The position numbers and the translations under genes are program-made. The notes below the pieces were generated by a model. It was not told the DNA's origin. It was given only the letters and a program-made list of their open reading frames with translations, and made no database searches. A stretch of DNA of 64,000 nt from JANLVJ01 sp031363945 (GTDB lineage: Bacteria > Bacteroidota > Bacteroidia > Sphingobacteriales > Sphingobacteriaceae), in NCBI GenBank assembly GCA_031363945.1, contig JANLVJ010000028.1, positions 1-64,000 of the forward strand, given 5' to 3'. Numbering within the stretch: the first letter of the stretch is position 1; each line of letters begins with the position of its first letter. Of the stretch, positions 39,001 through 46,751 are shown piece after piece.

Positions 39001-40130
39001 GATTGTTTCTTTTGTAAAGCAGCATAGTTAGAATAATCACGGGAAAGAAAATTCATGGTGCTGTCATAATATGCACCCGCTTTTTTATAATCTTTCTGTT
39101 CATTCAGGTAAATCTCAGCCATCTGTTCATAAGCAAGGCCTTTCTGGTTTGTATTACCTGTATTATAATCAATGGAGAGACGGTAATAATTAAGAGCCCT
39201 TTTGAATTGTTGCTCTTTAGCAAAATTATTTCCAAGAGCGTAATAAACCTGATCACGATAATCAAGGTTTTTTTCATCATCAAGCAGTTTTTCAAGGCCC
39301 TTTTGAATGGCATCAGAACCGAGAGCAATATTGGCCAGCCCGAGTTTGGCTCCAAATGTCAGATCATAACCTGGTTTTAATTTCAAGACCTTCCGGTAGT
39401 TTGCAATTGCTTCATCGGGGTGCATTCGCATGGTAGCAAGCTGGGCCCGGATAAAGTAATACCTGCTAGCCTGGCTATAACTGCTTGCCCCAATTGAAGC
39501 AAGCCTCATCATTTCTTCAGTATGCAGTGTGTCTCTCTGTTCCAGATAAAATCTGGCTGCAGTTGTGTATAATTCGTCACTATTCATTTTTCGTGCTTTC
39601 ACGCTTCCTCCAAGAGCCAGATCAAGACTCACCTGAGCATCATCGGGTTTGTCAAGTTTCATATATGAACGCGTAGCCCAGATCAGGCCGGCTTCTTTAA
39701 TTGCAGGATCGGTAAAGTTGTTGTAGATATATTGAAAATTATCAAGAGACTGATAATAGTCACCTTTCAAATAATAGGCTTTTCCCATCAGCAGATAAGC
39801 ATCATCAACCCAGTCGCTACGGTCATGTTTGGCTATCAGGTTTGATGATTTTAAAATTACCTGATTCATATCTGCCGTAAGTCCTGCTGCAGAGGCTTCA
39901 TCTCCAAGCTTGTAAAATGCTAGAAGCCGATCGAAATGATCAGGGTTTGCCAGGGTGATTTTGCGAAGGTCCTGCTTATATATTTCTTTTGCATTAAAAT
40001 ATGTATTGTAATAAGCCGTTAAGTTGCGATAAGCCCTCCCAGCAGAAACCTTTTTTGTTTCAGTACATGAAACAAATAATATGGAGAAAAAGATGATTAA
40101 AAAAATTAATCGGTAGATAGATTTAATCAA
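36075..40130 (-). CDS. sprE: T9SS periplasmic lipoprotein PorW/SprE with Gly/Gln/Ser-rich insert
   Basis: 1351 aa. Lipobox FVSC (Cys22). The N-terminal part (30-430) has the family opening (AGRAYRNLTAYYNTYFNAKE) and many TPR-like helices (DDAYLLMGKAYYLKGDYYQS, RALNYYRLSID, KKAGAYYDSTMNF). A low-complexity region at about 460-755 is very rich in Gly, Gln, Ser, Asn and Met. Then come VRFVQVWGNRPLRDNWRRS, more TPRs (IYQFDLNDAQKAISTYE) and two similar C-terminal domains (each with V-N-(M/L)-(R/N)-PVRL and FANxxLN-type motifs, about 1100 and 1260). PorW is needed for T9SS function and is thought to bridge the outer-membrane translocon and the trans-envelope motor. Usual family lengths are shorter; the insert explains the difference. 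It is co-transcribed with the PBP1A gene. Confidence 0.9.
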   Translation of the reverse strand: MIKSIYRLIFLIIFFSILFVSCTETKKVSAGRAYRNLTAYYNTYFNAKEIYKQDLRKITLANPDHFDRLLAFYKLGDEASAAGLTADMNQVILKSSNLIAKHDRSDWVDDAYLLMGKAYYLKGDYYQSLDNFQYIYNNFTDPAIKEAGLIWATRSYMKLDKPDDAQVSLDLALGGSVKARKMNSDELYTTAARFYLEQRDTLHTEEMMRLASIGASSYSQASRYYFIRAQLATMRMHPDEAIANYRKVLKLKPGYDLTFGAKLGLANIALGSDAIQKGLEKLLDDEKNLDYRDQVYYALGNNFAKEQQFKRALNYYRLSIDYNTGNTNQKGLAYEQMAEIYLNEQKDYKKAGAYYDSTMNFLSRDYSNYAALQKKQSKLGELVANFKYVAQEDTLLLLASLDTSKRLLKVQSIITDQLNRQKAAEQVAIIAYKKQMAASNLRFAAQSAAGSLTGNGLNSMASPQASFLQTTGGTGQQAMSTYQPSAANQMQIYAQGASNAGMGSAGSFGVSQSNAYSGSSGSGGGAFGGNSSGAGSFGNMSMGSGAGAGSFGGGASPVYASSTSGYGGQQGGGVQGNGMQGGGMQGGGIQGGGNQGGGQTPMQVPQGGAALYGGQSFNTVGSGGQSGSSMGSGGMPGQGAVTYQQQGAGGMPNPQQGSMSYGNSQTDMTNSGNGTGAINPSTGMSTFVPNTGSTNPYGGSNNQSGQNGAYQNQGPAASSNAYGNQNQQSGVYGGYNTGAYGANPYANTSSGTNAYSSFYFANPQAMSAGFVRFVQVWGNRPLRDNWRRSSRLASGVEQSASANQPDSAVLVQKNKVVLETAANDPRQAEKTLMNLVPKNPQEIDSVTANMVVSYASIASIYQFDLNDAQKAISTYEIILHRFPDNKNIPQFCFQLYTLNKQLGNNRNAELYKGRILKEFPQTVFASYFLHPEELEPKKITDPILEAYYDSTYQAYQQHDFHEVMLRVKKIPKVSIPDYLQPQFDYLNTLSIGYTQPLSVFEPVLKALAQNYASIPVGKEATALLKVIDSNRLELSDRRFVLEGYSRENGFELAQRALDRKEAEALAEKERIAAERKKFFSPDYNSGYSLLLVFKNSKVNMRPVRLGLSQFAEANFASLHLNNTVSLAAGKTAMIVGNFTGFKTAMNYYKHLTEVKEDVIPVASGGYEFYIISKGNLDKIKTEDQLQIYREFFDDNYLPYSTAVHPEWPNILSLSTADTKKKNSVVLPASTFSTNENSPYLLIIAVNSLKVNLNPVRLQISIFNQLNFANAKLNHQTRLLNNEILIISVNTFPDLATSTNYYKRFIADKPGISGLQASQYQVMLISAANYAKLKNTADLSSYFNFFTTQIKH
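38339..38425 (-). repeat. In-frame 15-base tandem repeat inside the PorW insert
   Basis: Five or six copies of a 15-base unit (plus-strand CCACCACCCTGNATT) encode a QGGGM/I/N pentapeptide array within the Gly/Gln-rich insert. The copies are nearly identical at DNA level. The unit is a multiple of three, so copy-number change would alter length but not frame. Confidence 0.85.
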
Positions 40131-40452
40131 AGTATTTTGTTTCTATGTAAAGATATAACTTAAAATGTTTTAAAATATTTTATGCACTGATATGAGTTTT
40201 TACTTTAACAACCGGCAAAAACGAGGTGCGATCAGTTTTAAATTGTTTAGCAGTGTTCACCTTTATGATCAGCTAAATTTTAACTTAACGCAGTAAAGAC
40301 TTCCCTCAAAAACTTAAATATTTATGAATTGGATTCTTGTATGATACCTTGTAAATTTAAGAAGAAGCTAGAAGGTTAATACCTGCAACTATTAGAATAA
40401 TGAACCGTATACCTTTCAGACCTATAAAAAGCTTTTTTCTTAATATTATTTT
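40131..40452. other. Divergent intergenic region between PorW and bactofilin genes
   Basis: 322 bases without a gene. It must hold the promoters for the minus-strand PorW-PBP1A operon and the plus-strand bactofilin-ATP synthase operon. A TATCTTTA element (minus strand, near 40150) resembles a Bacteroidota -7 box but lacks a clear -33 partner. I see no strong hairpin or repeat. Confidence 0.3.
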
Positions 40453-40914
40453 ATGGCCTGGAAAAATCCTAAAGACGAAATGTTAAACGACGAAACAAAT
40501 TCAAATTCAATTAATTTAATTGGTCCGGGAACAATAATCAAAGGTGATGTCTCAAGTGATGGCGATCTTAGAATTGATGGTAAGGTCATCGGAACCATAA
40601 GTTCAAAATCTAAAGTTGTTGTTGGTGCAACCGGGATTGTAGAAGGCGATATAAAAAGTCAGAACACTGATATTTTTGGGTCCCATAAAGGTAATATCCA
40701 TGCAACCGATATGGTTTTTTTGAAATCAACAGCAAATCTTGAAGGAGACATAAATACCAGTAAGATTGTTATTGAGGCAGGTGCTATTTTCAAAGGACGC
40801 TGCAATATGGGTACTACCGTTGCTGCTGCCACTTCTAAAGACTTGAAAAAAGATGATACAGCTACCCAACCAATTGAACATGGCGGAAAAGGATTCGAAA
40901 AGGTCTTCAACTAA
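40453..40914 (+). CDS. Bactofilin (polymer-forming cytoskeletal protein)
   Basis: 153 aa. The core, about residues 20-118, is a right-handed beta-helix made of short hydrophobic repeats: INLIGPGTIIKGDVSSDGDL, RIDGKVIGTISSKSKVVVGA, then GIVEGDIKSQ, GNIHATDMVFLKSTA and IVIEAGAIFKGRCNM. Flexible ends are rich in Lys, Asp and Thr. Bactofilins polymerise without nucleotide and organise envelope enzymes at membrane sites. The last 35 bases overlap the start of the downstream atpZ-like gene, which favours co-transcription with the ATP synthase operon. Its partner in this organism is unknown; a wall synthase is a reasonable guess since a PBP1A gene lies divergently nearby. Confidence 0.92.
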   Translation: MAWKNPKDEMLNDETNSNSINLIGPGTIIKGDVSSDGDLRIDGKVIGTISSKSKVVVGATGIVEGDIKSQNTDIFGSHKGNIHATDMVFLKSTANLEGDINTSKIVIEAGAIFKGRCNMGTTVAAATSKDLKKDDTATQPIEHGGKGFEKVFN

Positions 40915-41095
40915 TAATATTGTACGTTTTACAGGCATTGGTATACAGTTACTGGTTATTATTGCCCTGTTTACCTGGCTTGGTGTCTGGGCCGATCATC
41001 GGCTCAGACATGAAACCCCCTGGCTTACTGCATTTTTATCATTAACAGGTGTCTGTACTGGTATCTGGGCGGTGCTGTTTCAGATAAAAGAATAA
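40880..41095 (+). CDS. AtpZ/AtpI-like ATP synthase accessory membrane protein
   Basis: 71 aa, starting MAEKDSKRSSTNNIVRFTGI. Two membrane helices (about 16-37 and 46-68), with the GVWADHRLRHETPWLTAF segment between them, match the AtpZ/AtpI family, which assists c-ring assembly or ion supply of F1Fo. The ATG at 40880 lies inside the 3' end of the bactofilin gene in another frame (35-base overlap). An in-frame upstream ATG at 40853 exists, but its extra nine residues do not resemble the family. It is followed by another small membrane protein and then atpB. Confidence 0.8.
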   Translation: MAEKDSKRSSTNNIVRFTGIGIQLLVIIALFTWLGVWADHRLRHETPWLTAFLSLTGVCTGIWAVLFQIKE

Positions 41096-41152
41096 GCGTT
41101 CTTGATAGTGTAAATTAGCCGTTATATTCATGTAAGAATTAACCGCCAGGTA

Positions 41153-41560
41153 ATGCGCAAGATCAAATTTCCTTATTTCCTCAAAATTTATATTCCTTTC
41201 TCATTACTGCTCATATCACTGATCAGGCTCATACAGTTACAAAAACCAGTATGGCTGATCGAAAAGATTTGGGTGGTATACGGCTTCTTCGCTGTACTTA
41301 CACCGGTAATTTATATTTTGGCACAAGAGGGTCTTAAACGCAGAGGGCCAGATTCAGTACTGGTTCTTCTTGGCTCCAATGTGCTGCGCATGGTTATTTC
41401 TATGTCTCTGGCACTGGTTTTTATACTCAAATACAGACAACAGGCACTGATTTTTGCTGTTGATTTTTTTGCATTATATATCCTGTTTGCAGTTTTTGAA
41501 ATTCATTGTTTATTGCATAACTTGCGCCTCCCAAAAAAAGAGAACAATTCAAGCAATTAA
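41153..41560 (+). CDS. Small four-helix membrane protein of the ATP synthase operon (AtpI-like)
   Basis: 135 aa with four predicted membrane helices (about 8-25, 38-57, 68-90 and 98-118), short loops and a Lys/Asn-rich C-terminal tail. Its position between atpZ and atpB, and its size and topology, fit the poorly conserved AtpI-type protein of F-ATPase operons. No sequence motif proves this. Its stop codon overlaps the atpB start (TAATG at 41558-41562), so translation is coupled. Confidence 0.6.
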   Translation: MRKIKFPYFLKIYIPFSLLLISLIRLIQLQKPVWLIEKIWVVYGFFAVLTPVIYILAQEGLKRRGPDSVLVLLGSNVLRMVISMSLALVFILKYRQQALIFAVDFFALYILFAVFEIHCLLHNLRLPKKENNSSN

Positions 41561-42636
41561 TGATAAAGAGGCCATTTTTTATTACAAAAAGTTATTGGTT
41601 TGCACTTGTACTTGCGTTTTTAAGCATTTTAAGTGCTGGTAGTGCATATTGCCAAACGAATTCTGGGGTCAAAGAAACTTCACTAAAAGAGCTGAAGGAA
41701 TTTAATACGACAGATTTGGTCATGGACCATATTCTAAATCATTACTCCTGGCATCTTTGGGGTAATACATATGTCTATCTGCCAGTAATTCTAATTTCTA
41801 AAAAAGGTATTGATGTTTTCTCAAGTGAAAGAATAGAAACTGGCGAACATATTTATCAGGGTCATTATACTTATTCATTGATAAATGATAAGATCGTAGC
41901 ATTAAACGATCACGGAAAGCCTGAAGCCACTCTTACCAAAAAGATCTGGAATTTTTCGATTACAAAAAATGTTGCTTCCCTGTTATTTTCGGTTTTTCTG
42001 CTATTTGTAATCTTGATCCCCGTTGGAATTAGTAGTACAAAAAGATTGAACAAAACACCAAAAGGAATGCAATCTGCTTTAGAGCCATTTGTTGTCTTTA
42101 TTCGTGATGAAGTAGCCATACCCAACATGGGTCAAAATGCGACACGGTTTTTGCCTTTTTTATTAACAATATTCTTTTTTGTCTGGATAAATAATTTATT
42201 GGGTCTTGTTCCATTCTTTCCGGGCGGAGCAAATCTTTCTGGAAACATCAGTTTTACGCTTGCCTTGGCAACCATAACCCTGATTCTAACCCTCTTTAAT
42301 GCAAAGAAGCCTTATTGGAAACATATATTTTTGCCTGAAGTACCCGTATTAATGTATGTCATTATGGTTCCAGTAGAGCTAATTGGAATTATCACAAAGC
42401 CAATTGCTCTTACAATCAGGTTATTCGCAAATATTACTGCAGGTCACGTCTTGATTTTAAGTCTGATTTCTTTAATTTTTATCTTTAAGAATGCCTGGCT
42501 GGCAACTGCCTCAATCCCATTTACTTTATTTATAAGTTTGATTGAGTTATTGGTTGGTCTTATACAGGCATTCATATTTACTGCCCTTGCAGCCTTATAT
42601 ATTGGTATGGCTGTGAATGAACATGTTGAACATTAA
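41560..42636 (+). CDS. atpB: F1Fo ATP synthase subunit a
   Basis: 358 aa. It is longer than the about 270 aa of E. coli because of a Bacteroidota-type N-terminal extension: a signal-like helix (about 12-32, ending GSAYCQ) and a periplasmic segment of about 100 residues. The membrane core starts near 138. The essential arginine (about residue 287, TIRLFANITAGH) lines the proton path opposite the c-ring glutamate. PVELIGIITKPIALTIRL is the usual signature. Its ATG overlaps the stop codon of the upstream gene. It is followed by atpE. Confidence 0.95.
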   Translation: MIKRPFFITKSYWFALVLAFLSILSAGSAYCQTNSGVKETSLKELKEFNTTDLVMDHILNHYSWHLWGNTYVYLPVILISKKGIDVFSSERIETGEHIYQGHYTYSLINDKIVALNDHGKPEATLTKKIWNFSITKNVASLLFSVFLLFVILIPVGISSTKRLNKTPKGMQSALEPFVVFIRDEVAIPNMGQNATRFLPFLLTIFFFVWINNLLGLVPFFPGGANLSGNISFTLALATITLILTLFNAKKPYWKHIFLPEVPVLMYVIMVPVELIGIITKPIALTIRLFANITAGHVLILSLISLIFIFKNAWLATASIPFTLFISLIELLVGLIQAFIFTALAALYIGMAVNEHVEH

Positions 42637-42674
42637 TTTTTTTTCTTTTTTTAATAACTATAATCTCTAAGACA

Positions 42675-42884
42675 ATGATTGGAAGTATTGCCGCATTAGG
42701 AGCTGGACTTGCCGCGATTGGCGCAGGTATCGGTATTGGTAACATCGGGGGATCTGCAATGGAAGGTATTGCACGTCAGCCAGAAGCTGCCGGAAAAATT
42801 CAAACAGCTATGCTAATTGCTGCTGCCCTTGTTGAGGCCGTAGCACTGTTCGCAGTTGTTGTTTCTTTCCTTGGACTTAAATAA
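42675..42884 (+). CDS. atpE: F1Fo ATP synthase subunit c
   Basis: 69-aa proteolipid, two helices joined by the polar loop ARQPE (34-37). The proton carrier is Glu54 (AALVEAVALFAVVV). The residues around it do not show the Ser/Thr-Gln set of Na+-coupled rings, so the ring is probably proton-coupled. The first helix is a glycine/alanine ladder (GAGLAAIGAGIGIGNIGG). It is made in many more copies than its neighbours; the 118-base gap after it contains a long stem (see the separate entry) that may help. Confidence 0.97.
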   Translation: MIGSIAALGAGLAAIGAGIGIGNIGGSAMEGIARQPEAAGKIQTAMLIAAALVEAVALFAVVVSFLGLK

Positions 42885-42914
42885 GAATCCGTATTTAATT
42901 CAAGATTGAAGAAA

Positions 42915-42968
42915 AGCGTGACAGCATCTGCTTCCTGTATTCAGTAAGTTTTTTAAGTCTGTCATGCT
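42915..42968 (+). promoter_or_regulatory. Stem between atpE and atpF
   Basis: AGCGTGACAG (42915-42924) pairs with CTGTCATGCT (42959-42968) over ten positions with a single G-T pair, enclosing 34 bases. There is no following T tract, so transcription should continue into atpF. A stable stem here could protect the atpE 3' end or mark a cleavage point and so raise subunit c output. Confidence 0.45.
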
Positions 42969-43002
42969 ATTTTAAAAGACCTAATTTTTAAAAATTATAT
43001 CT

Positions 43003-43500
43003 ATGAATGAACTGGTCACACCAGATATTGGTCTGGTTTTCTGGAGTACTGTTGCATTTCTGCTGTTGGTTTTTGTACTGGGTAAATTTGCCTGGAAACC
43101 TATCTTGTCGGCTTTACATGAACGTGAAAAAACGATTGAAGATGCACTTTTATCAGCTGAAAACGCAAGACTTGAGATGACTAAACTCAATCAGGAAAGC
43201 GAAATGCTGTTGAAAAAAGCAAGAGCTGAACGTGATGAAATACTGAAGGAAGCAAAGGATATTAAAACTTCTATCCTTGAAGAGGCAAGGGATATTGCAC
43301 GTTCTGAAGGCAATCGCCTGATTGAAAAGGCAAAAGAAGAAATCAATAGTCAGAAACTGATTGCCCTGAATGAGGTTAAAAATCAGGTAGCCAGGTTATC
43401 GATTGAAATGGCTGAAAAGGTTTTGAGAAAGAATCTTGAAAATAAATCACAGCAGGAAGCTACAGTAGCTGATATGTTGAAAGATATTAAATTAAACTAA
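43003..43500 (+). CDS. atpF: F1Fo ATP synthase subunit b
   Basis: 165 aa. One N-terminal membrane helix (about 10-28, GLVFWSTVAFLLLVFVLGKF), then KPILSALHEREKTIEDAL and a long charged helix with the usual 11-residue pattern (ARLEMTKLNQESEMLLKKAR and on). It forms the peripheral stalk as a dimer, holding F1 to Fo. It ends 3 bases before the atpH start. Confidence 0.96.
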   Translation: MNELVTPDIGLVFWSTVAFLLLVFVLGKFAWKPILSALHEREKTIEDALLSAENARLEMTKLNQESEMLLKKARAERDEILKEAKDIKTSILEEARDIARSEGNRLIEKAKEEINSQKLIALNEVKNQVARLSIEMAEKVLRKNLENKSQQEATVADMLKDIKLN

Positions 43501-43503
43501 GCC

Positions 43504-44061
43504 ATGTCTGATCGCAATGTAGCCAGCAGGTATGCCAAGTCTATACTTGACCTAGCAGTTGAAACAAATGTTCTTGAATCAGTTTATCAGAATATGGTTG
43601 ATCTTATCTCAACCTGCAAATCAAGTTCAGCTCTTCAAGGACTCTTGAGAAATCCCATTACCCCGCTTGACAAAAAATTATCAATTCTGAAAGCCTTATT
43701 TGAGACTCAGTTCAATAAGCTAACTATTGGCTTTTTTGAAATTATGATCAGAAAAGAACGATCAGAAATAATTTTACCTGCTGCAGTTGAATTTATCAAT
43801 CAGTATAATAGCAGAAATAAAATTGTTATTGCCGAAATTACTACTGCGATTCAAATTTCACCTGAATTAGAAGCCCAACTTTTAGAAAAGGTTCGTCAGC
43901 TGACAGAAGGTGAGATACAGGTACACAAAATCGTAGATCCCGAAATTATCGGTGGTTTCATCTTACGCGTTGAAGATAAACAAATAGATACCAGCTTTAG
44001 AACCAAGCTGGCTGGCCTGCGGAAGGAACTTGTTGATACAAGTTTCAGCAGTCAGATTTAA
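43504..44061 (+). CDS. atpH: F1Fo ATP synthase subunit delta
   Basis: 185 aa. Family features: NVASRYAKSILDLAVE at the start, LRNPITPLDKKLSIL, KERSEIILPAAVEFINQYN, and the C-terminal VDPEIIGGFILRVEDKQIDTS. It links the b dimer to the top of the alpha3-beta3 head. It is 3 bases after atpF and 30 bases before atpA. Confidence 0.96.
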   Translation: MSDRNVASRYAKSILDLAVETNVLESVYQNMVDLISTCKSSSALQGLLRNPITPLDKKLSILKALFETQFNKLTIGFFEIMIRKERSEIILPAAVEFINQYNSRNKIVIAEITTAIQISPELEAQLLEKVRQLTEGEIQVHKIVDPEIIGGFILRVEDKQIDTSFRTKLAGLRKELVDTSFSSQI

Positions 44062-44091
44062 TTTTTTAAAACCAATTTTAGTCAACATAAT

Positions 44092-45666
44092 ATGGTAGAA
44101 GTACGTCCAGATGAAGTTTCGGCAATTTTAAGACAGCAATTGGCGGGTTTTAAATCCGAAGCGGAATTAGAAGAAGTAGGTACTGTATTGCAAATAGGTG
44201 ATGGTATCGCCCGTGTGTACGGTCTTTCAAAAGTTCAGGCAGGAGAACTTGTTGAATTTGAAAATGGGTTACAGGGTATTGTGCTTAACCTTGAAGAAGA
44301 TAACGTTGGTATCGTGCTTTTGGGTTCATATGACGATATTAAAGAAGGTGATTCTTTAAAAAGAACCCGTAAAATTGCTTCTATCAACGTTGGTGAAGGT
44401 ATGCTTGGGCGTGTTGTAAATACACTTGGTGTTCCGATTGATGGTAAGGGTCCAATTCTGGGCCCTGTATTCGAAATGCCACTCGAACGTAAGGCTCCCG
44501 GTGTTATATATCGTCAGCCAGTTACAGAACCTCTTCAAACAGGTATTAAGGCAATTGACGCCATGATTCCAATTGGTCGTGGTCAGCGTGAATTGATTAT
44601 CGGTGATCGTCAGACAGGTAAAACTGCTGTCGCCATTGACACAATCATCAACCAGAAAGAATTCTACGAAGCTAAAAACCCCGTCTACTGTATTTATGTA
44701 GCTATTGGCCAGAAAAATTCTACCATTGCAAGTTTACTAAAGTCACTAGATGAAGCAGGTGCATTGCCTTATACCGTAATTGTCGCAGCTTCAGCTGCTG
44801 ATCCTGCTCCCTTGCAGTTTTATGCCCCATTTGCAGGTGCAGCTATTGGTGAATTCTTTAGGGATACGGGCCGCCCGGCTTTGATCGTTTATGATGATCT
44901 TTCTAAACAGGCTGTTGCTTACCGTGAGGTTTCTTTACTACTTCGTCGCCCACCAGGCCGTGAGGCCTATCCAGGTGATGTGTTTTACCTTCACTCTCGC
45001 TTGCTTGAAAGAGCAGCCAAGATCAATGCATCTGATGAGATTGCCTCACAAATGAATGACCTTCCAGATTCAATCAGATCAATGGTTAAAGGAGGAGGTT
45101 CTTTAACTGCCCTGCCAATCATTGAAACTCAGGCAGGTGACGTTTCAGCCTATATTCCTACCAACGTAATTTCTATCACCGATGGACAGATATTTCTTGA
45201 ATCAGGTCTTTTTAATTCAGGTGTTAGACCTGCCATTAACGTAGGTATTTCTGTTTCCAGGGTTGGTGGTAATGCCCAGATCAAATCAATGAAAAAGGTT
45301 GCCGGTACATTAAAACTTGACCAGGCTCAGTATCGTGAGCTTGAGGCATTCTCAAAATTTGGATCTGATCTTGATGCATCAACAAAAGCGGTGCTTGATA
45401 AAGGAGCCAGAAATGTTGAAATCTTAAAACAAGCTCAATTTTCACCCTTAACAGTTGAAAAGCAGATTGCAATTTTATACTGTGGTACTAAGGGTTTGTT
45501 AAGAAAAGTTCCTGTTAATAAAGTGCGCGATTTTGAAGAAGAATTCCTGCGTATCCTTGAAATCAAGCATAAAGATGTTCTTGATGGTTTGAAGAAAGGA
45601 AAACTTACAGATGAAATTACCGCTGTGCTTGAAAGTGTAGCAGCAGATTTAAGTGGAAAATATTAA
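44092..45666 (+). CDS. atpA: F1 ATP synthase subunit alpha
   Basis: 524 aa. N-terminal beta-barrel (about 25-95), then the nucleotide-binding domain with P-loop GDRQTGKT (171-178) and the signature PAINVGISVSRVGG containing the arginine finger (about residue 387). DDLSKQAVAYREVSLLLRR is the conserved alpha segment. It is the regulatory, non-catalytic nucleotide subunit. The catalytic beta subunit (atpD) and epsilon (atpC) are not in this operon; in Bacteroidota they are usually encoded as a separate atpD-atpC pair, so this is expected and not a deletion. Confidence 0.98.
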   Translation: MVEVRPDEVSAILRQQLAGFKSEAELEEVGTVLQIGDGIARVYGLSKVQAGELVEFENGLQGIVLNLEEDNVGIVLLGSYDDIKEGDSLKRTRKIASINVGEGMLGRVVNTLGVPIDGKGPILGPVFEMPLERKAPGVIYRQPVTEPLQTGIKAIDAMIPIGRGQRELIIGDRQTGKTAVAIDTIINQKEFYEAKNPVYCIYVAIGQKNSTIASLLKSLDEAGALPYTVIVAASAADPAPLQFYAPFAGAAIGEFFRDTGRPALIVYDDLSKQAVAYREVSLLLRRPPGREAYPGDVFYLHSRLLERAAKINASDEIASQMNDLPDSIRSMVKGGGSLTALPIIETQAGDVSAYIPTNVISITDGQIFLESGLFNSGVRPAINVGISVSRVGGNAQIKSMKKVAGTLKLDQAQYRELEAFSKFGSDLDASTKAVLDKGARNVEILKQAQFSPLTVEKQIAILYCGTKGLLRKVPVNKVRDFEEEFLRILEIKHKDVLDGLKKGKLTDEITAVLESVAADLSGKY

Positions 45667-45685
45667 GAATTGCTGATTAGTTGAT

Positions 45686-46573
45686 ATGGCGAATTTAAAA
45701 GAAGTCAGGGGTAGAATCATATCTGTAAAGTCGATTCAGCAGATTACGAAAGCTATGAAGATGGTTTCGGCTGCTAAATTAAAAAGAGCAGCAGATTCTA
45801 TCTATCAGCTGAGACCTTATGCGAATAAGCTGAAAGAGATACTTGAAAACTTATCTTCACAGGTACAGGAAGTGCATAGTCAGTATACAGAGGCCAGGCC
45901 AGTTAAATCGGTACTTTTTATTCCAATTACCTCAAATCGTGGTCAGGCAGGTGCATTCAACTCGAATGTTATCAAGGCTACGCTGAACCGTATCAATACT
46001 GAATTTCCTGAAGATGGGAAAAAAGTTAATATGCTTTTTATGCCAATCGGCCGTAAAGGATATGAGTATTTTAACCGGCGTAATGTTAATATGCTGGGAG
46101 CACACAATGATGTTTATGTTAATCTACGCTTTGAAGAAGTAGCTAGAATTGCCAATGATATAATGTCAGGCTATGAGCAGGGCAAATGGGATCGAGTTGA
46201 AATTGTATACAACCAGTTTAAAAATGCCGCAGTTCAAATCTTGACCCATGAAGTTTTGCTTCCTGTTCAAGGTTCAGAAGTTGCTTCATCTGCGAAAACA
46301 AATGAGGTTGCTAATTATATTTTTGAACCAGGTCAAAACGAGATTGTCTATAAACTTATTCCTGAAGCGATTCGCATTCAATTGTATAAAGCCATTCTTG
46401 ATTCTCATGCTGCAGAACACGGAGCACGCATGACTTCTATGGATAAGGCAACCGAAAATGCCGGTGAGCTGTTGAAGTCATATCGTCTTCTATATAATAG
46501 AGCAAGACAGGCTGCTATTACAACAGAAATACTTGAAATTGTCAGTGGCGCAAATGCACTTGCTGCCAATTAA
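45686..46573 (+). CDS. atpG: F1 ATP synthase subunit gamma
   Basis: 295 aa central-shaft subunit. The N-terminal helix VRGRIISVKSIQQITKAMKM and the C-terminal TEILEIVSGANAL are the paired coiled-coil ends that turn inside the alpha3-beta3 head. PITSNRGQAGAFNSNVIK corresponds to the conserved SDRGLCGGxN region, here with unusual Asn-Arg-Gly-Gln-Ala-Gly residues, a form seen in Bacteroidota. It is the last gene of the operon, followed by a terminator. Confidence 0.96.
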   Translation: MANLKEVRGRIISVKSIQQITKAMKMVSAAKLKRAADSIYQLRPYANKLKEILENLSSQVQEVHSQYTEARPVKSVLFIPITSNRGQAGAFNSNVIKATLNRINTEFPEDGKKVNMLFMPIGRKGYEYFNRRNVNMLGAHNDVYVNLRFEEVARIANDIMSGYEQGKWDRVEIVYNQFKNAAVQILTHEVLLPVQGSEVASSAKTNEVANYIFEPGQNEIVYKLIPEAIRIQLYKAILDSHAAEHGARMTSMDKATENAGELLKSYRLLYNRARQAAITTEILEIVSGANALAAN

Positions 46574-46596
46574 AAGCATCAAATAGTTTATAATAG

Positions 46597-46639
46597 CTAT
46601 CAATGGTTGGCCACAAAGCAACAGTTGATAGGTTTTTTT
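46597..46639 (+). terminator. Rho-independent terminator of the ATP synthase operon
   Basis: CTATCAA pairs with TTGATAG, then after two unpaired or weak positions GTTG pairs with CAAC; seven T residues follow (46633-46639). It starts 23 bases after the atpG stop. Confidence 0.85.
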
Positions 46640-46751
46640 GGTTTAATACTTTCAAAATAAGGGTTTTATTCAGGTTAAAGTACTGTCAAACAGTGCCTGA
46701 GTAACCTTTTTATGTTTTTTTTCGTATAGCGCTTTATTATTACAATAGCGT

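Noticed and set aside
40880..46573. Loss of atpD and atpC from the ATP synthase operon
   Set aside because: In Bacteroidota the beta and epsilon genes are usually a separate pair, so absence here is normal.
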